Numbered from the stretch's first letter, positions 1 to 8,730 are shown. The stretch: 64,000 bases of DNA from a bacterium (GCA_016719645.1 JADJYS010000002.1:496001-560000); one strand, 5' to 3'. Made by a program: numbers and translations. The notes: generated from the letters alone by a model not told the origin.

Positions 1-1
1 C

Positions 2-292
2 CGCGATCTGGCCCAGCCGTTCCGCCCCGTGGAGGTCGCGGAGCTGGACGGCGCCTACCACGCCTTCATCGTCCGCTACAGCGGGGACTACATCGCCCAC
101 AGCCACTCGGCCGACGAGTTCATCTACATCCTCGAGGGCATGATCGACATCGAGATGGACCGCACGACGGTCACGGTCAAGCAGGGCGAGGCCATGCTGA
201 TCCCCGCCGGCAAGGTCCACCGCCCGCGGTGCAAGGCCATGGCCCTGGCGCTGGTCACCGAGACCAAGGGCCTGCAGACCAAGGACCGCTGA
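2..292 (+). CDS. cupin-domain protein, 5' partial
   Basis: The reading frame is open to the left edge, so the true start lies outside the window; the GTG at 29 is internal-looking because cupin-like sequence (RDLAQPFRPVEVAELDGAYH) begins before it. The visible 96 residues carry the two cupin boxes: a metal-binding HSHSADEFIYILEG segment and a later GEAMLIPAGKVHRP segment with the second His. Small single-domain cupins bind a metal in a beta-barrel, and many are sensors or isomerases; no substrate can be inferred. It is convergent with fbp, 19 bases away. Confidence 0.8.
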   Translation, partial: RDLAQPFRPVEVAELDGAYHAFIVRYSGDYIAHSHSADEFIYILEGMIDIEMDRTTVTVKQGEAMLIPAGKVHRPRCKAMALALVTETKGLQTKDR

Positions 293-311
293 CCGACAAG
301 GTCCGCCGAAC

Positions 312-1349
312 CTACCGGGGATCCCCGACCCCTCCGCCGGCGGCCAGCGCCGGATCGGACAGCATCTTCTCGATCCACATCACGGTCTCGCGGCTGCCCA
401 CGTACAGCGGCGTGCGCTGGTGGACCTCCCGCGGCACGAGGTCGAGGATGGGGCCCTGGCCGTCGCTCGCGTAGCCGCCGGCGTGCTCGGCGATGAGGGC
501 CAGCGGGGCCGCCTCGTAGAGCAGGCGCAGCTTGCCGCTGGCGGCGCGGTCGGTGGGCGGGTAGAGGAAGACGCCGCCGTAGAGCAGGTTGCGGTGGAAG
601 TCGGCCACGAGCGAGCCGATGTAGCGGGCGGACATGCCGCCGCTCTCCTCGCGCCCGTACTTCAGGCGGCGCACGATCTCGCGCACGGCCGGCGTCCAGT
701 GGGGCTCGTTGCCCTCGTTGACGGAGTAGATCCCCGCGGCGAAGGGGATCTTGAGGTTCTCGTGGCTCAGCAGGAACTCGCCGATCCCCGGGTCCAGGGT
801 GTAGCCGTGGACGCCGTGGCCGGTGGTCTGGACGAACATCGTCGAGGACCCGTAGACCACGTAGCCGGCGGCGACCAGGTCGCGCCCCGGCTGCAGCAGG
901 TCGTCGTCGCAGATCGCGGCGAGGCGGGAGCGGCGGCGGTAGATGCTGAAGATCGTGCCGATCGAGACGTTCGCGTCGATGTTGCTGCTGCCGTCCAGGG
1001 GATCGAAGACCACGACGTACTTGCCGCTGCCCTCGCGGAAGTCGACCCGGACGGGGTCGGCCAGCTCCTCGGAGGCCATCAGGCAGACCTGCCCGCGGCG
1101 GCCGACGAACTTCAGCATGACGGCGTTGGCGTAGTCGTCCAGCTTCTGGACCGTCTCGCCCTGGACGTTGCTGGCCCCGGTGCTGCCCAGGATGTCCACC
1201 AGCCCGGCCCGGGTCACCTCGCGGGCGATGATCTTGGCCGCAAACGCGATGTCCCCCAGCAGGCTGGTGAAATCGCCGCTGGCGCTGGGATGCAGGCGCT
1301 GCATCTCCAGGATGTGGCTCTCGATGTTCATGAGGTTCTGGTTCGGCAT
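312..1349 (-). CDS. fbp: class I fructose-1,6-bisphosphatase
   Basis: Hydrolyses fructose-1,6-bisphosphate to fructose-6-phosphate in gluconeogenesis. The 345-residue product has the family signature DPLDGSSNID at 116-125, which supplies metal-binding acidic residues, and MASEE at 91-95, a further metal ligand. The C-terminal part contains the expected LYEAAPLALIAEHAGG substrate/active-site segment. Length is normal for the class I (FBPase-type) family. The ATG at 1349 is preceded by GGGAG. It is transcribed away from pruA, sharing a 196-base intergenic region, which fits a small pair of central-carbon genes but not an operon. Confidence 0.97.
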   Translation of the reverse strand: MPNQNLMNIESHILEMQRLHPSASGDFTSLLGDIAFAAKIIAREVTRAGLVDILGSTGASNVQGETVQKLDDYANAVMLKFVGRRGQVCLMASEELADPVRVDFREGSGKYVVVFDPLDGSSNIDANVSIGTIFSIYRRRSRLAAICDDDLLQPGRDLVAAGYVVYGSSTMFVQTTGHGVHGYTLDPGIGEFLLSHENLKIPFAAGIYSVNEGNEPHWTPAVREIVRRLKYGREESGGMSARYIGSLVADFHRNLLYGGVFLYPPTDRAASGKLRLLYEAAPLALIAEHAGGYASDGQGPILDLVPREVHQRTPLYVGSRETVMWIEKMLSDPALAAGGGVGDPR

Positions 1350-1381
1350 GGCGCTCCCGCTGCTGGTTAGAGGCGGGCCCT

Positions 1382-1390
1382 AATGTAGCA
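1382..1390 (-). promoter_or_regulatory. possible extended -10 promoter for fbp
   Basis: On the minus strand the sequence reads TGCTACATT, an extended -10 (TGn plus TACATT), about 33 bases before the fbp start codon. No convincing -35 box is present at the expected spacing. Inference only. Confidence 0.35.
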
Positions 1391-1444
1391 AGGATGGGGC
1401 CGCAGGGCGAGGACTGGCTTCGGGCCCGCCGGGCATGTCCGGGG

Positions 1445-1473
1445 TTGCGGCCGGGGGGCCGGTTGTCCATAGT
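1445..1473 (+). promoter_or_regulatory. weak sigma-70-like promoter for pruA
   Basis: TTGCGG and CATAGT are separated by 17 bases and lie about 70 bases before the pruA start. Both boxes match the consensus at four of six positions. It is the best candidate in the divergent fbp-pruA region, but weak. Confidence 0.3.
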
Positions 1474-1545
1474 TTGACGGCGCTGCCCGCCGGGCGCCGC
1501 GGCGCGTCCGCGACCCGATCCGTCCGCACGACACGGAGGAACGCC

Positions 1546-3180
1546 ATGTCCCAGATGCTGCCCATCCCGCCGCTGCCGATGAACGAACCCATCCTGGGCT
1601 ACCTGCCCGGATCGCCCGAGAAGGCCGCGCTGAAGGCGAAGCTCAAGGAGCTGGCCGGCGCCCGCATCGAGATCCCGCTGGTCATCGGCGGCAAGGACGT
1701 CGCCACGGGCGACCTCGGTGAATGCCGGATGCCCCACGACCACCGGCGCCTGCTGGGCGTCTACCACAAGGCGGGCGCGAAGCACGTCCAGGCCGCCGCC
1801 GCCGCCGCGCGCAAGGCCAAGAAGGACTGGGCGGCGCTGCCCTGGGAGGCGCGCGCCGCGGTCTTCCTGAAGGCCGCCGAGCTGCTGGCCGGCCGCCGCC
1901 GCAGCACCCTGAACGCCGCCACGATGCTGGGCCAGAGCAAGACCGCCTTCCAGGCCGAGATCGACTCCGCCTGCGAGCTCATCGATTTCTGGCGCTTCAA
2001 CCCGGCCTTCGCCCACGACATCATGAGCGAGCAGCCCGAGTCCGGGCCCGGCATGTGGAACATGCTGGAGCAGCGGCCCCTGGACGGTTTCGTCTTCGCC
2101 GTGACCCCCTTCAACTTCACCAGCATCGCCGGCAACCTGCCGACGGCGCCGGCGCTGATGGGCAACACGGTGCTGTGGAAGCCGGCCTCGAGCGCCGTCT
2201 ACTCGGCCTGGTACATCATGGAGATCCTGCGCGAGGCGGGGCTGCCCGACGGCGTCATCAACATGATCCCGGGCAGCGGCGGCCAGGTGGGCAACCCGGT
2301 CATCGAGCACCCCGAGCTCGGCGGCGTGCACTTCACCGGCAGCACCGAGGTCTTCCAGAACATGTGGGGCACCATCGGCGCCAACATCCGCAACTACGCC
2401 TGCTACCCGCGCATCGTGGGGGAGACCGGCGGCAAGGACTTCGTCTTCGCCCACGCCTCGGCCGACCCCGTCGCGCTGGTGACGGCGCTGGTGCGCGGCG
2501 CCTTCGAGTACCAGGGCCAGAAGTGCTCGGCGGCCAGCCGCGCCTACGTCCCGGCCTCGCTGTGGCCGCAGGTGCGCGAGCACCTGCTGGCCGAGGTGGC
2601 CTCGATCAGGATGGGCGACCCCGCCGACTTCACGAACTTCATGGGCGCGGTCATCGACCAGGGCGCCTTCCGGAGCATCAAGGGCTACATCGACCAGGCC
2701 CGCAAGGCCCGCGGCCAGGCCCGCATCATCGCCGGCGGCGGCTGCGACGACAGCAAGGGCTGGTTCATCGAGCCCACCGTGATCGAGGCCAAGGACCCCG
2801 ATTTCGTGACGATGCGCGAGGAGATCTTCGGGCCGGTCCTGACCGTCCACGTCTACCAGGACAAGGACTGGCTCAAGGCCCTGCGCCTCTGCGACAAGGG
2901 TTCGACCTACGCCCTGACCGGGGCGGTCTTCGCCCGCGACCGCGGCGTGATCGAGACGATGAAGCAGGAGCTGGTCGGCACCGCCGGCAACTTCTACATC
3001 AACGACAAGCCCACCGGGGCGGTCGTGGGCCAGCAGCCCTTCGGCGGCTCGCGGGCCTCCGGGACGAACGACAAGGCGGGGTCGTACCTGAACCTGATCC
3101 GGTGGACGACGCCGCGGACGATCAAGGAGACGTTCGATCCGCCGCGGGACTACCGGTACGGCTTCATGTCCCAAAAATAG
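1546..3180 (+). CDS. pruA: L-glutamate gamma-semialdehyde (delta-1-pyrroline-5-carboxylate) dehydrogenase
   Basis: NAD-dependent aldehyde dehydrogenase that completes proline catabolism to glutamate. The 544-residue protein shows the ALDH fold signatures: NAD-site FTGST at 263-267, the general-base motif GETGGKD at 292-298, and the catalytic cysteine in GQKCSAASR (Cys327). Sequence style and length match the group 1 (TIGR01236, eukaryote/Bacteroidetes-like) enzymes rather than the proteobacterial PutA C-terminal domain. The start at 1546 is chosen over an upstream GTG because ACGGAGGA sits six bases before it and the extra N-terminus would be low-complexity. No proline dehydrogenase (PutA) gene is adjacent. 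Confidence 0.93.
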   Translation: MSQMLPIPPLPMNEPILGYLPGSPEKAALKAKLKELAGARIEIPLVIGGKDVATGDLGECRMPHDHRRLLGVYHKAGAKHVQAAAAAARKAKKDWAALPWEARAAVFLKAAELLAGRRRSTLNAATMLGQSKTAFQAEIDSACELIDFWRFNPAFAHDIMSEQPESGPGMWNMLEQRPLDGFVFAVTPFNFTSIAGNLPTAPALMGNTVLWKPASSAVYSAWYIMEILREAGLPDGVINMIPGSGGQVGNPVIEHPELGGVHFTGSTEVFQNMWGTIGANIRNYACYPRIVGETGGKDFVFAHASADPVALVTALVRGAFEYQGQKCSAASRAYVPASLWPQVREHLLAEVASIRMGDPADFTNFMGAVIDQGAFRSIKGYIDQARKARGQARIIAGGGCDDSKGWFIEPTVIEAKDPDFVTMREEIFGPVLTVHVYQDKDWLKALRLCDKGSTYALTGAVFARDRGVIETMKQELVGTAGNFYINDKPTGAVVGQQPFGGSRASGTNDKAGSYLNLIRWTTPRTIKETFDPPRDYRYGFMSQK

Positions 3181-3184
3181 GGGC

Positions 3185-3301
3185 TGCACATCCTGCCGAG
3201 ACAGGGGACGCGCTCCGGGCACCTCGTGTGCCCGGAGACTCGGCCTTCCGCCATCCTGGATCCAGGGCCTGCGGGACGCCCCTGTCTCGGCAGGATGTGC
3301 A
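3185..3301. repeat. palindromic intergenic repeat, copy 1
   Basis: Two 23-base perfect inverted arms (3185-3207 and 3279-3301), reading TGCACATCCTGCCGAGACAG then GGG, enclose about 70 bases. Inside is a second hairpin, CTCCGGGCAC with GTGCCCGGAG-type pairing, around 3213-3237. The element begins five bases after the pruA stop codon and encodes nothing. Closely related copies lie at 29461-29602 and, decayed, at 10491-10722. There is no U-run, so it is not a standard terminator, but it would fold strongly in the 3' UTR of pruA. Confidence 0.9.
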
Positions 3302-3330
3302 GACCTGGACAAGGGTGGCGGCCGGCAGCA

Positions 3331-3356
3331 AGAGAAAGGCGGCCGGGGGGCCGCCT
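3331..3356 (-). terminator. intrinsic terminator of tRNA-Leu
   Basis: On the minus strand an eight-base stem (AGGCGGCC with GGCCGCCT, loop of Cs) is followed by TTTCTCTT, ten bases after the tRNA 3' CCA end. Classic GC hairpin plus T-rich tail. Confidence 0.75.
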
Positions 3357-3365
3357 CGAAGATGG

Positions 3366-3452
3366 TGGTGCCGGAGGTGGGACTCGAACCCACGCGCCCC
3401 GAGGGGCAACGGATTTTGAGTCCGTCGCGTCTACCAATTCCGCCACTCCGGC
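3366..3452 (-). tRNA. tRNA-Leu (anticodon CAA)
   Basis: An 87-base class II tRNA on the minus strand. The acceptor stem GCCGGAG pairs with CTCCGGC; the anticodon arm is ACGGA-CTCAAAA-TCCGT, giving anticodon CAA (codon UUG). A long variable arm (TGCCCCTCGGGGCG) and the T-arm GTGGGTTCGAGTCCCAC are present. The 3' CCA is encoded in the DNA (3366-3368), with discriminator A. It is divergent from the tRNA-Ala gene. Confidence 0.97.
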
Positions 3453-3462
3453 ACGAGGGCGG

Positions 3463-3491
3463 ATGATAGGGAGCGCTGCCGCCCCCGTCAA
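3463..3491 (-). promoter_or_regulatory. sigma-70 promoter of tRNA-Leu
   Basis: On the minus strand TTGACG and TATCAT are separated by exactly 17 bases, with the -10 ending about 10 bases before the mature tRNA 5' end. Both boxes and the spacing are near consensus. Confidence 0.75.
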
Positions 3492-3529
3492 GTGAGGCCT
3501 CCCGGGCCGCCAGGAAGGCCAAAAGGGGT

Positions 3530-3558
3530 TTGACAGGATCCTGCCCCGGCTTCATATT
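3530..3558 (+). promoter_or_regulatory. sigma-70 promoter of tRNA-Ala
   Basis: A perfect TTGACA, a 17-base spacer, then CATATT; the tRNA begins 12 bases later. It is arranged back to back with the tRNA-Leu promoter. Confidence 0.75.
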
Positions 3559-3570
3559 GTGCCGTCGGGT

Positions 3571-3646
<76 letters not shown>

Positions 3647-3663
3647 CCTAACACATTGAAGAA

Positions 3664-3699
3664 CAAGGGCTTGCCGGATCGGCGAGCCCTTGATCTTTT
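3664..3699 (+). terminator. bidirectional intrinsic terminator after tRNA-Ala
   Basis: A 12-base stem (CAAGGGCTTGCC with GGCGAGCCCTTG, one G-U pair), a five-base loop, then ATCTTTT, lying 18 bases after the tRNA. Read on the other strand the stem is followed by TTCTTC, so it may also end transcription of the convergent usher operon, whose last stop is at 3740. Confidence 0.85.
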
Positions 3700-3739
3700 G
3701 TCAGGCGTGCCTCGGTTCCACACCGGTTCCACCGCCGGC

Positions 3740-6420
3740 TCAGCGGTTGGCCGTCGTCGCCGTCTCGAACTTCAGCACGAAATCGTTCCCCGCCACCACG
3801 CCGCCGTCCACGGGCACCGCCGCCGCCAGCGGCGGCGTCGGGCGCAGGTTGCGCCGCGACAGCGAGGACGCGACCACGTGCACCTCGTACCAGCCCGGCG
3901 GGATCCCCTGGAAGAGGTAGTAGCCGTCGAACTCGCTGACGGTCGTCTGGATCGGCGCTGCTTGAGGTCCAGCAGCTCGAGCCCGACGTTGCGCAGCGGC
4001 GTGCGTCCGGCCGGCGTCTGCACGAAGACCGTCCCCTCGATGTCGCCCGAGTAGGTGACCGGGAACTCCAGCGCGAGGTGCGCGCCGGGGTGCCCGACGG
4101 CGCGCACGGCCTGCAGGGCGGGGATCAGGTAGGGGTCCTGGAGCGATTCGACGTCCAGCGTGACGTCGCGGACGTCGTGGGCCGGCAGGTCGGGCAGGAA
4201 GGCCAGGCCCAGGCGGTCGGTGCTGGCCTGGCGCAGGGCGCCGCCGCCGGCGAAGCGCACGTCCGGCAGGGGTTCGTCCCGGTCGTCGTAGAGCCCGTTG
4301 GCGTTGCGGTCCAGGAACACGCGGGCCGTCGCCCCGTAGCCGCCGGTCAGGCGCGTGCGCTGCACGTGCAGGCGCATCGTCTCGGGCACCTTGGTCAGCG
4401 AGGTCGAGACCCCGAGGCTGAAGAAGGATTCCTGTCCGGTCGCCGTGTGGCCGCTCAGGGCCACCTGCACCCCGTCCAGCAGCAGCGTCAGCGACCCGCC
4501 GTAGCCGGTCGTGCCGAGGTCCTGGAGGTCCCGCGACACGTGGCCGCCCAGGCGCAGCCAGCGCGAAGCCTGCCAGCCCGCGCTGGCGCCGGCCGATTCC
4601 AGGTCGACGTCCGGCGTGATTCCCGAGCGCACCTGGCCGCGCAGCAGCAGGGGTCCCCACCAGCTGCTCAGCAGGTGTTCCTGGACGAGGCGGCGCTCGT
4701 CCGCGGCGCCGTCGCCGCTGCGGCGGTAATCGAGCTTGCCGGTCCAGGTGGCCCGCGACCAGCCGGTGGCCAGGCGCAGCACCGCGCCGTCCTGGCGCGA
4801 GATGCTGCGCTCGGCGTAGTCCGTGGACTGCAGCCGCAGGTCGTAGGAGAAGGGGCGGGCGCCCAGGTGCAGGCCGCCGCCCAGGCGCAGCGTGGTGTCG
4901 CGCGTGCGGCGCCGCTGCGGGCGCGTTGGCGTCGCTGACGAAGTCGCTGAACGTGGCGTGCTCGAGCTGCACCGTGCGGCCGAAGAGACCGCCCTGCACC
5001 GCCAGGCTGCGCGCGGAGCCGCCCGCGTTGTCGGCCACGACCTGGCCGCGCACCGCGGCGCCGCGCACGACCGCGTCGGCGACGAGGCTCCGGTAGTCGT
5101 GGTCGCTGTCCGCGAGCGGCGAGCGCGTCCAGGCGCCGGTCAGGCTCAGGGCGCGGGACACGCCGACGCCGGCCTCGGCGTGGGCGGTCCAGCGGCCGCG
5201 GCCGGGCGAGTCGGCGTTCTGGTCCTCGCCCGTGATCAGGAAGCGGTCGTCCTGGACCCCGAACAGGCGGTACTGCACTTCGCCCGGGGCGATCATCCGC
5301 TCGCCGACGGTGACCGCGCGGACCTGCTCGCGGGTCTGGCCCTGGGGGCCGTAGACGACGGTGCGCAGGAGCGTGCGGCCGAAGTTCACGGGCACGTTCT
5401 CGAACAGGTAGCGGCCGCCCTCGTCCGCGGTCGTGAAGTCCCACAGCACGCCGTCGACGTAGAGCTCGACCTCCCAGCCGGCCGGCGCCTCGCCGGGCAC
5501 GTTGGTGGCGTCGAAGGACTCGGAGCGGTACAGGGGCCGGTTGCCGACCGAGACGCCGCGGCCGAGCTTGCCGCGCAGCACCAGGGGCGTGCTCGGCGCG
5601 TAGAGGTCGCCGAACTGGAACTCCGTGGCGTGCAGGGGGCCCAGCAGTTCGCCGTCGAGGTCGCTGCGGCCCGCCCGGGCCCGCGCCACGCCCAGGAAGC
5701 GCTCGCGGTCGACGTGGGCCACCAGGAAGCTGGTCTCCAGCGCGCCAGGTCGCCGGCGCTCTGCAGCGAGAAGACCGGCGCCATGTCGCCGCTGCGGCCG
5801 CGGTACTCGACGTTCGCGTCCAGCAGCGGCCAGGTGAACATCTGGTACTCGGCCTTCTGCACCGGGTGCACGGCGCGGGCGGCGACCTTGCTCATCAGCC
5901 GCTGGCTGCGTGCGTCTTCGCGCAGTCGTCGCTTCTGGACCGGCAGCGTCTCGCGCGAAGTGAGCAGCGCCACGAGCTGCGACGTGCGCACCTCGATGTC
6001 GCAGGGCAGCCACTCCGCGAGGCGCGCCGGCGCCACGTAGATGTCGTCGTCGCCGCGCACCGCCTCGCCCGCGCCCAGCGCGCGGGCCTGGCCGTCGCTC
6101 GCGACCTCGCCGGTGGCGAGGTTCAGCGTGAAGGTCCGGGATTCCTCGATCAGCCAGCCCGTGGCGCGGCCGCGCGCCGGCTCGACGTCGATGGCGAACT
6201 CGAGCAGGTCGCTCAGGGCTCCCAGCGGCAGCAGCACGCCGCCGCCGTCGTCGAGGTAGGCCGGCAAGCCCGGGGACAGGACGCCGCCGTCGAGCCGGAC
6301 CTCCAGGATCGCCAGCCGGGCGTCGTCCAGGGCCGCGGCCGGCGCCGCCGCCAGGCACAGCAGGACCGCGCCGCAGAGGGCGCGGACGGCGGCCGGGCGT
6401 CGCTGGACCCGCTGGCTCAT
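3740..6420 (-). CDS. usher-like outer-membrane protein of a DUF4402 chaperone-usher system (three apparent frameshifts)
   Basis: Read across three frame changes this is a protein of about 890 residues starting at ATG 6420, which overlaps the chaperone stop as ATGA. Seen in order: a signal peptide (VRALCGAVLLCLAAAPAAA); an N-terminal domain resembling amine-oxidase-N/secretin-plug folds (VLLPLGALSDLLEFAIDV, DDIYVAPARLAEWLP); a long beta-rich part rich in alternating aromatic/polar strands expected of a barrel; an SdrD-like B domain (VFLDRNANGLYDDRDEPL); and a C-terminal carboxypeptidase-regulatory-like beta-sandwich (FDGYYLFQGIPPGWYEV). Shifts fall near 5740 (one base missing), 4920 (one extra) and 3960 (one missing). 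The family role, exporting chaperone-bound pilins, is inferred mainly from the neighbouring chaperone and DUF4402 genes. A real pseudogene is the alternative to sequence error. Confidence 0.65.
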
Positions 6421-7283
6421 CGCGGCTCGTCGCTCCCCTCGGCGAATTCGAGGTAGGTGTCGGCCAGCAGGTCGCCGTGGCCGAGTTCCGTCTCGGCGAA
6501 GCGCACGACCAGGCGCCCGCTCGGGGGCAGCTTCCCCTGCGGCAGCGTCAGCGGCAGGCGGATCACGCGGCGGGGGGTGGGCGTGTACACGGCCAGCCCC
6601 ACCATCAGGCCGACGCGCTGCGCGCCGTCGGCGGTTTCGAGATCGACGGACAGGTCGCCGTAAACCGAGCGCTCGCCCGTGCGCTCCAGGACGACCTCCA
6701 GCACCGGCTTGCCGTCGCGGTCCGGCAGGCTGTCGAGGCGGGCGGCGCCCAGGGCGATCGCGGCCGTCGGGTTGTCGCGGCGGATGATCACCGGGATGCT
6801 CGTCTCGATGATCGCCTGGGCGACGATGCGGTCCTGACGGGCGGCCAGTTCCGCGGCCGTGGGCACCGGCGGCACCGACTGGAAGACCAGATGGGTGCGC
6901 GCCTCGCCGCGCGCGAGCTGCCCCTCGCTGGGGTTGCGCAGCATGACCCGGACGGTCTGGCTGCCGTGCGCCGGCACGACGACCTCGCGGGGGGAGTAGC
7001 GGATCAGGTCGGAGGCCGGGTTCTCGCCCGGCAGGGGGGACTCCGCGTCCACGATCAGTCCCGACTCGAGCATCCGCTTGTCCTTCAGCAGGATGCGGTA
7101 GGTCGCCGGCTGGTCGCCCTTGTTGCTCAGGTAGACGGTCGCCACGCGGCTGTGGCCGTCGAAGACCAGGCGCGTCGGCGCGATCGACAAGCTGCCGGCG
7201 GCGCTGTCCAGAACGGTTCCACCCAGGACGAAACACATCCAGGTTCCCACCGCCACGTGGTGACGCCATCGCGACCAAACCAT
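6417..7283 (-). CDS. PapD-like periplasmic pilus chaperone
   Basis: A 288-residue protein with an N-terminal hydrophobic signal segment, followed by a typical PapD N-terminal Ig-like domain: LSIAPTRLVFDGHSRVATVYLSNKG, then RYSPREVVVPAHGSQTVRVML, matching the P-pilus chaperone strand pattern (R-F, N-G, P-R-V, G-x-x-Q-x-V-R). The second domain (about 150-280) is beta-rich. Such chaperones donate a strand to pilin subunits in the periplasm and hand them to an usher. GGAGGATGACTT precedes the ATG at 7283. Its stop overlaps the usher start. Confidence in family is high; the exact clade (archaic/alternative) is inferred from the DUF4402 partners. Confidence 0.88.
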   Translation of the reverse strand: MVWSRWRHHVAVGTWMCFVLGGTVLDSAAGSLSIAPTRLVFDGHSRVATVYLSNKGDQPATYRILLKDKRMLESGLIVDAESPLPGENPASDLIRYSPREVVVPAHGSQTVRVMLRNPSEGQLARGEARTHLVFQSVPPVPTAAELAARQDRIVAQAIIETSIPVIIRRDNPTAAIALGAARLDSLPDRDGKPVLEVVLERTGERSVYGDLSVDLETADGAQRVGLMVGLAVYTPTPRRVIRLPLTLPQGKLPPSGRLVVRFAETELGHGDLLADTYLEFAEGSDEPR

Positions 7284-7406
7284 AAGTCATCCTCCCGACA
7301 GTCAATTCCAGGGGCCGCCACCACCGTACGCGGGTCGTGCGTGGCCGGCATCGGTGGGACATCGCAATGGGTGTGCCACGTCCGCAGCCGGCGTTCCTGA
7401 ATGAAT

Positions 7407-7892
7407 TCAGTTGTAGTTGATCGTGATGGTGTAGGCGAGCAGATGGTCGAGACCGGGATCGGCGCGCGACGCCTGGACCGTCAGCGCGGCGCCGAAACGC
7501 ACCGACAGCTGGCCGATGCCGTTGAGCGCGGCGTTCAGGACCGGCGGCTGGCCGACGCTGGTGTCGAAATCGCCCAGGCTCAGGCCGTCGTTGTCCGAGC
7601 CGGTGATGTCGAGGCTGAAGGCTGCGAAGGGGTCGCCGGTGATCAGGAATCGGCCGCTCGTCAGCACGCCGCCGGCATGGATGCCGGCCGGATCCGCGAC
7701 GAGGTTGTCGCTGAGGCCCAGGGTCAGCGCCCCGTTGCGATCCAGGACCGCGCCGAAATCCATCTGGACGGTTTCCAGGATGGCCAGATCGGCGCCGCCG
7801 GCCGGCCCGGCCAGCGTCAGGAGCAGCAGCGCCGGCAGCGCGAACGCGCGGCCGGGTGGTTGCCCAACGGCTTGTCTGACAGTCCAGTTCAT
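7407..7892 (-). CDS. DUF4402 pilin-like secreted protein 2
   Basis: 161 residues starting at ATG 7892: signal peptide (FALPALLLLTLAGPAGGA), then the DUF4402 pattern (ILETVQMDFGAVLD, GGVLTSGRFLITGDPFAAF, LSVRFGAALTVQ) ending in TITINYN. The C-terminal alternating-hydrophobic strand ending in NYN is typical of these beta-sandwich subunits and could serve in strand exchange. Shares the motif order of the upstream paralogue (8012-8509). Likely a minor subunit or tip component, inferred from its position after a hairpin that separates it from the first pilin gene. Confidence 0.85.
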   Translation of the reverse strand: MNWTVRQAVGQPPGRAFALPALLLLTLAGPAGGADLAILETVQMDFGAVLDRNGALTLGLSDNLVADPAGIHAGGVLTSGRFLITGDPFAAFSLDITGSDNDGLSLGDFDTSVGQPPVLNAALNGIGQLSVRFGAALTVQASRADPGLDHLLAYTITINYN

Positions 7893-7966
7893 CCGTCCTG
7901 CCCTCGGTCGGGGTCCGGGATCCGCTGCCCGGACCGCAAGGGCCGTGCCACGTCCCGGGCATGCGA

Positions 7967-7993
7967 AAGGGGAGGCCCGTGGGGCCTCCCCTT
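7967..7993 (-). terminator. attenuator hairpin between the two DUF4402 genes
   Basis: Perfect 12-base stem (AAGGGGAGGCCC with GGGCCTCCCCTT) with a three-base loop, 18 bases after the first pilin stop. The trailing T-run on the minus strand is only TTT before GC-rich sequence, so partial termination or mRNA 3'-end protection is more likely than full termination. Confidence 0.6.
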
Positions 7994-8011
7994 GCCGTCG
8001 ACCAGGAACGG

Positions 8012-8509
8012 TCAGTTGTAGGTGACCGTGACGGTGAAGTTCAGCGACTGGTTCGCGCCCGGGGCGGCCACGCCGCTCTGGACGGTCAGGTCGGCGCCGA
8101 GGGCCATGGCCAGATCGCCCACGCCGTCGATCATGACGCCCGCCAGCGGGAAGGTGCCGCCGCCGACGTCGGTCGTGAAGTTCGCCAGCAGCAGACCGTT
8201 CGCGTTGGCCGGGGTGATCGCCACGTCGACGGCCTGGCTGGGCTGGCCGCTGATCGTGTAGACGCCGCTGGCCACGGTGCCGCCCTGGTGGATGTTCGCC
8301 GGGTCGGCGGCGATCACGTCGTTGGTGTCCAGGGTGATCGTGCCGTCGGCGTCGATCACGGCGCCGAAGTCCATCTCGACGGTCTCGACGACCGACAGCG
8401 CGATGAACACGTCGACCTTCGCGTCCTGGGGCGAATCCAGGGCGAGGGCCTGACTGACGGGGAACGCGACGACCAGCGCCGCCAGGGACAGGAAGGTCAG
8501 TTTCCGCAT
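8012..8509 (-). CDS. DUF4402 pilin-like secreted protein 1 (probable major subunit)
   Basis: 165 residues with a clean signal peptide (LTFLSLAALVVAFPVSQALA) and the DUF4402 domain: VVETVEMDFGAVIDADGTI, GGTVASGVYTISGQPSQAV, LAMALGADLTVQSG, ending TVTVTYN. It is the first gene of the minus-strand chaperone-usher operon, has a strong ribosome site (AAGGAG, nine bases from ATG) and is followed by a stable hairpin. That layout is typical of an abundantly made major subunit. DUF4402 proteins are found beside chaperone/usher genes in many Gram-negative bacteria; direct evidence of pilus formation here is lacking. Confidence 0.87.
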   Translation of the reverse strand: MRKLTFLSLAALVVAFPVSQALALDSPQDAKVDVFIALSVVETVEMDFGAVIDADGTITLDTNDVIAADPANIHQGGTVASGVYTISGQPSQAVDVAITPANANGLLLANFTTDVGGGTFPLAGVMIDGVGDLAMALGADLTVQSGVAAPGANQSLNFTVTVTYN

Positions 8510-8730
8510 GGTTCTTCTCCTTGAAACGTGTGGTCTCCGTACCCGGAAAACTGTCGCGACGTTGGTTGCTGCCGTGCTCCGGATGCCTCGCGCTGATGGT
8601 CATCGGCCGTGCCGGACGCCGCTTGACAGATTTTTCGGGTGCATTTCACCGCGGCTTGCGACAGACTCGTGGGGGAGCGCGGCGGCGGGCCGCGCACCGG
8701 AACCGCCCCCTCGCGCCGGGAGCCCCGTCC

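Noticed and set aside
124..3555. Very long minus-strand open frame (1,143 codons) opposite pruA and the tRNAs
   Set aside because: It is antisense to fbp/pruA in another frame, spans a tRNA and an intergenic palindrome, and has the Arg/Gly/Pro-rich composition of GC-rich shadow frames.
8623..8650. TTGACA box upstream of the small secreted protein gene
   Set aside because: No acceptable -10 hexamer at 16-18 bases; kept out of the promoter list.
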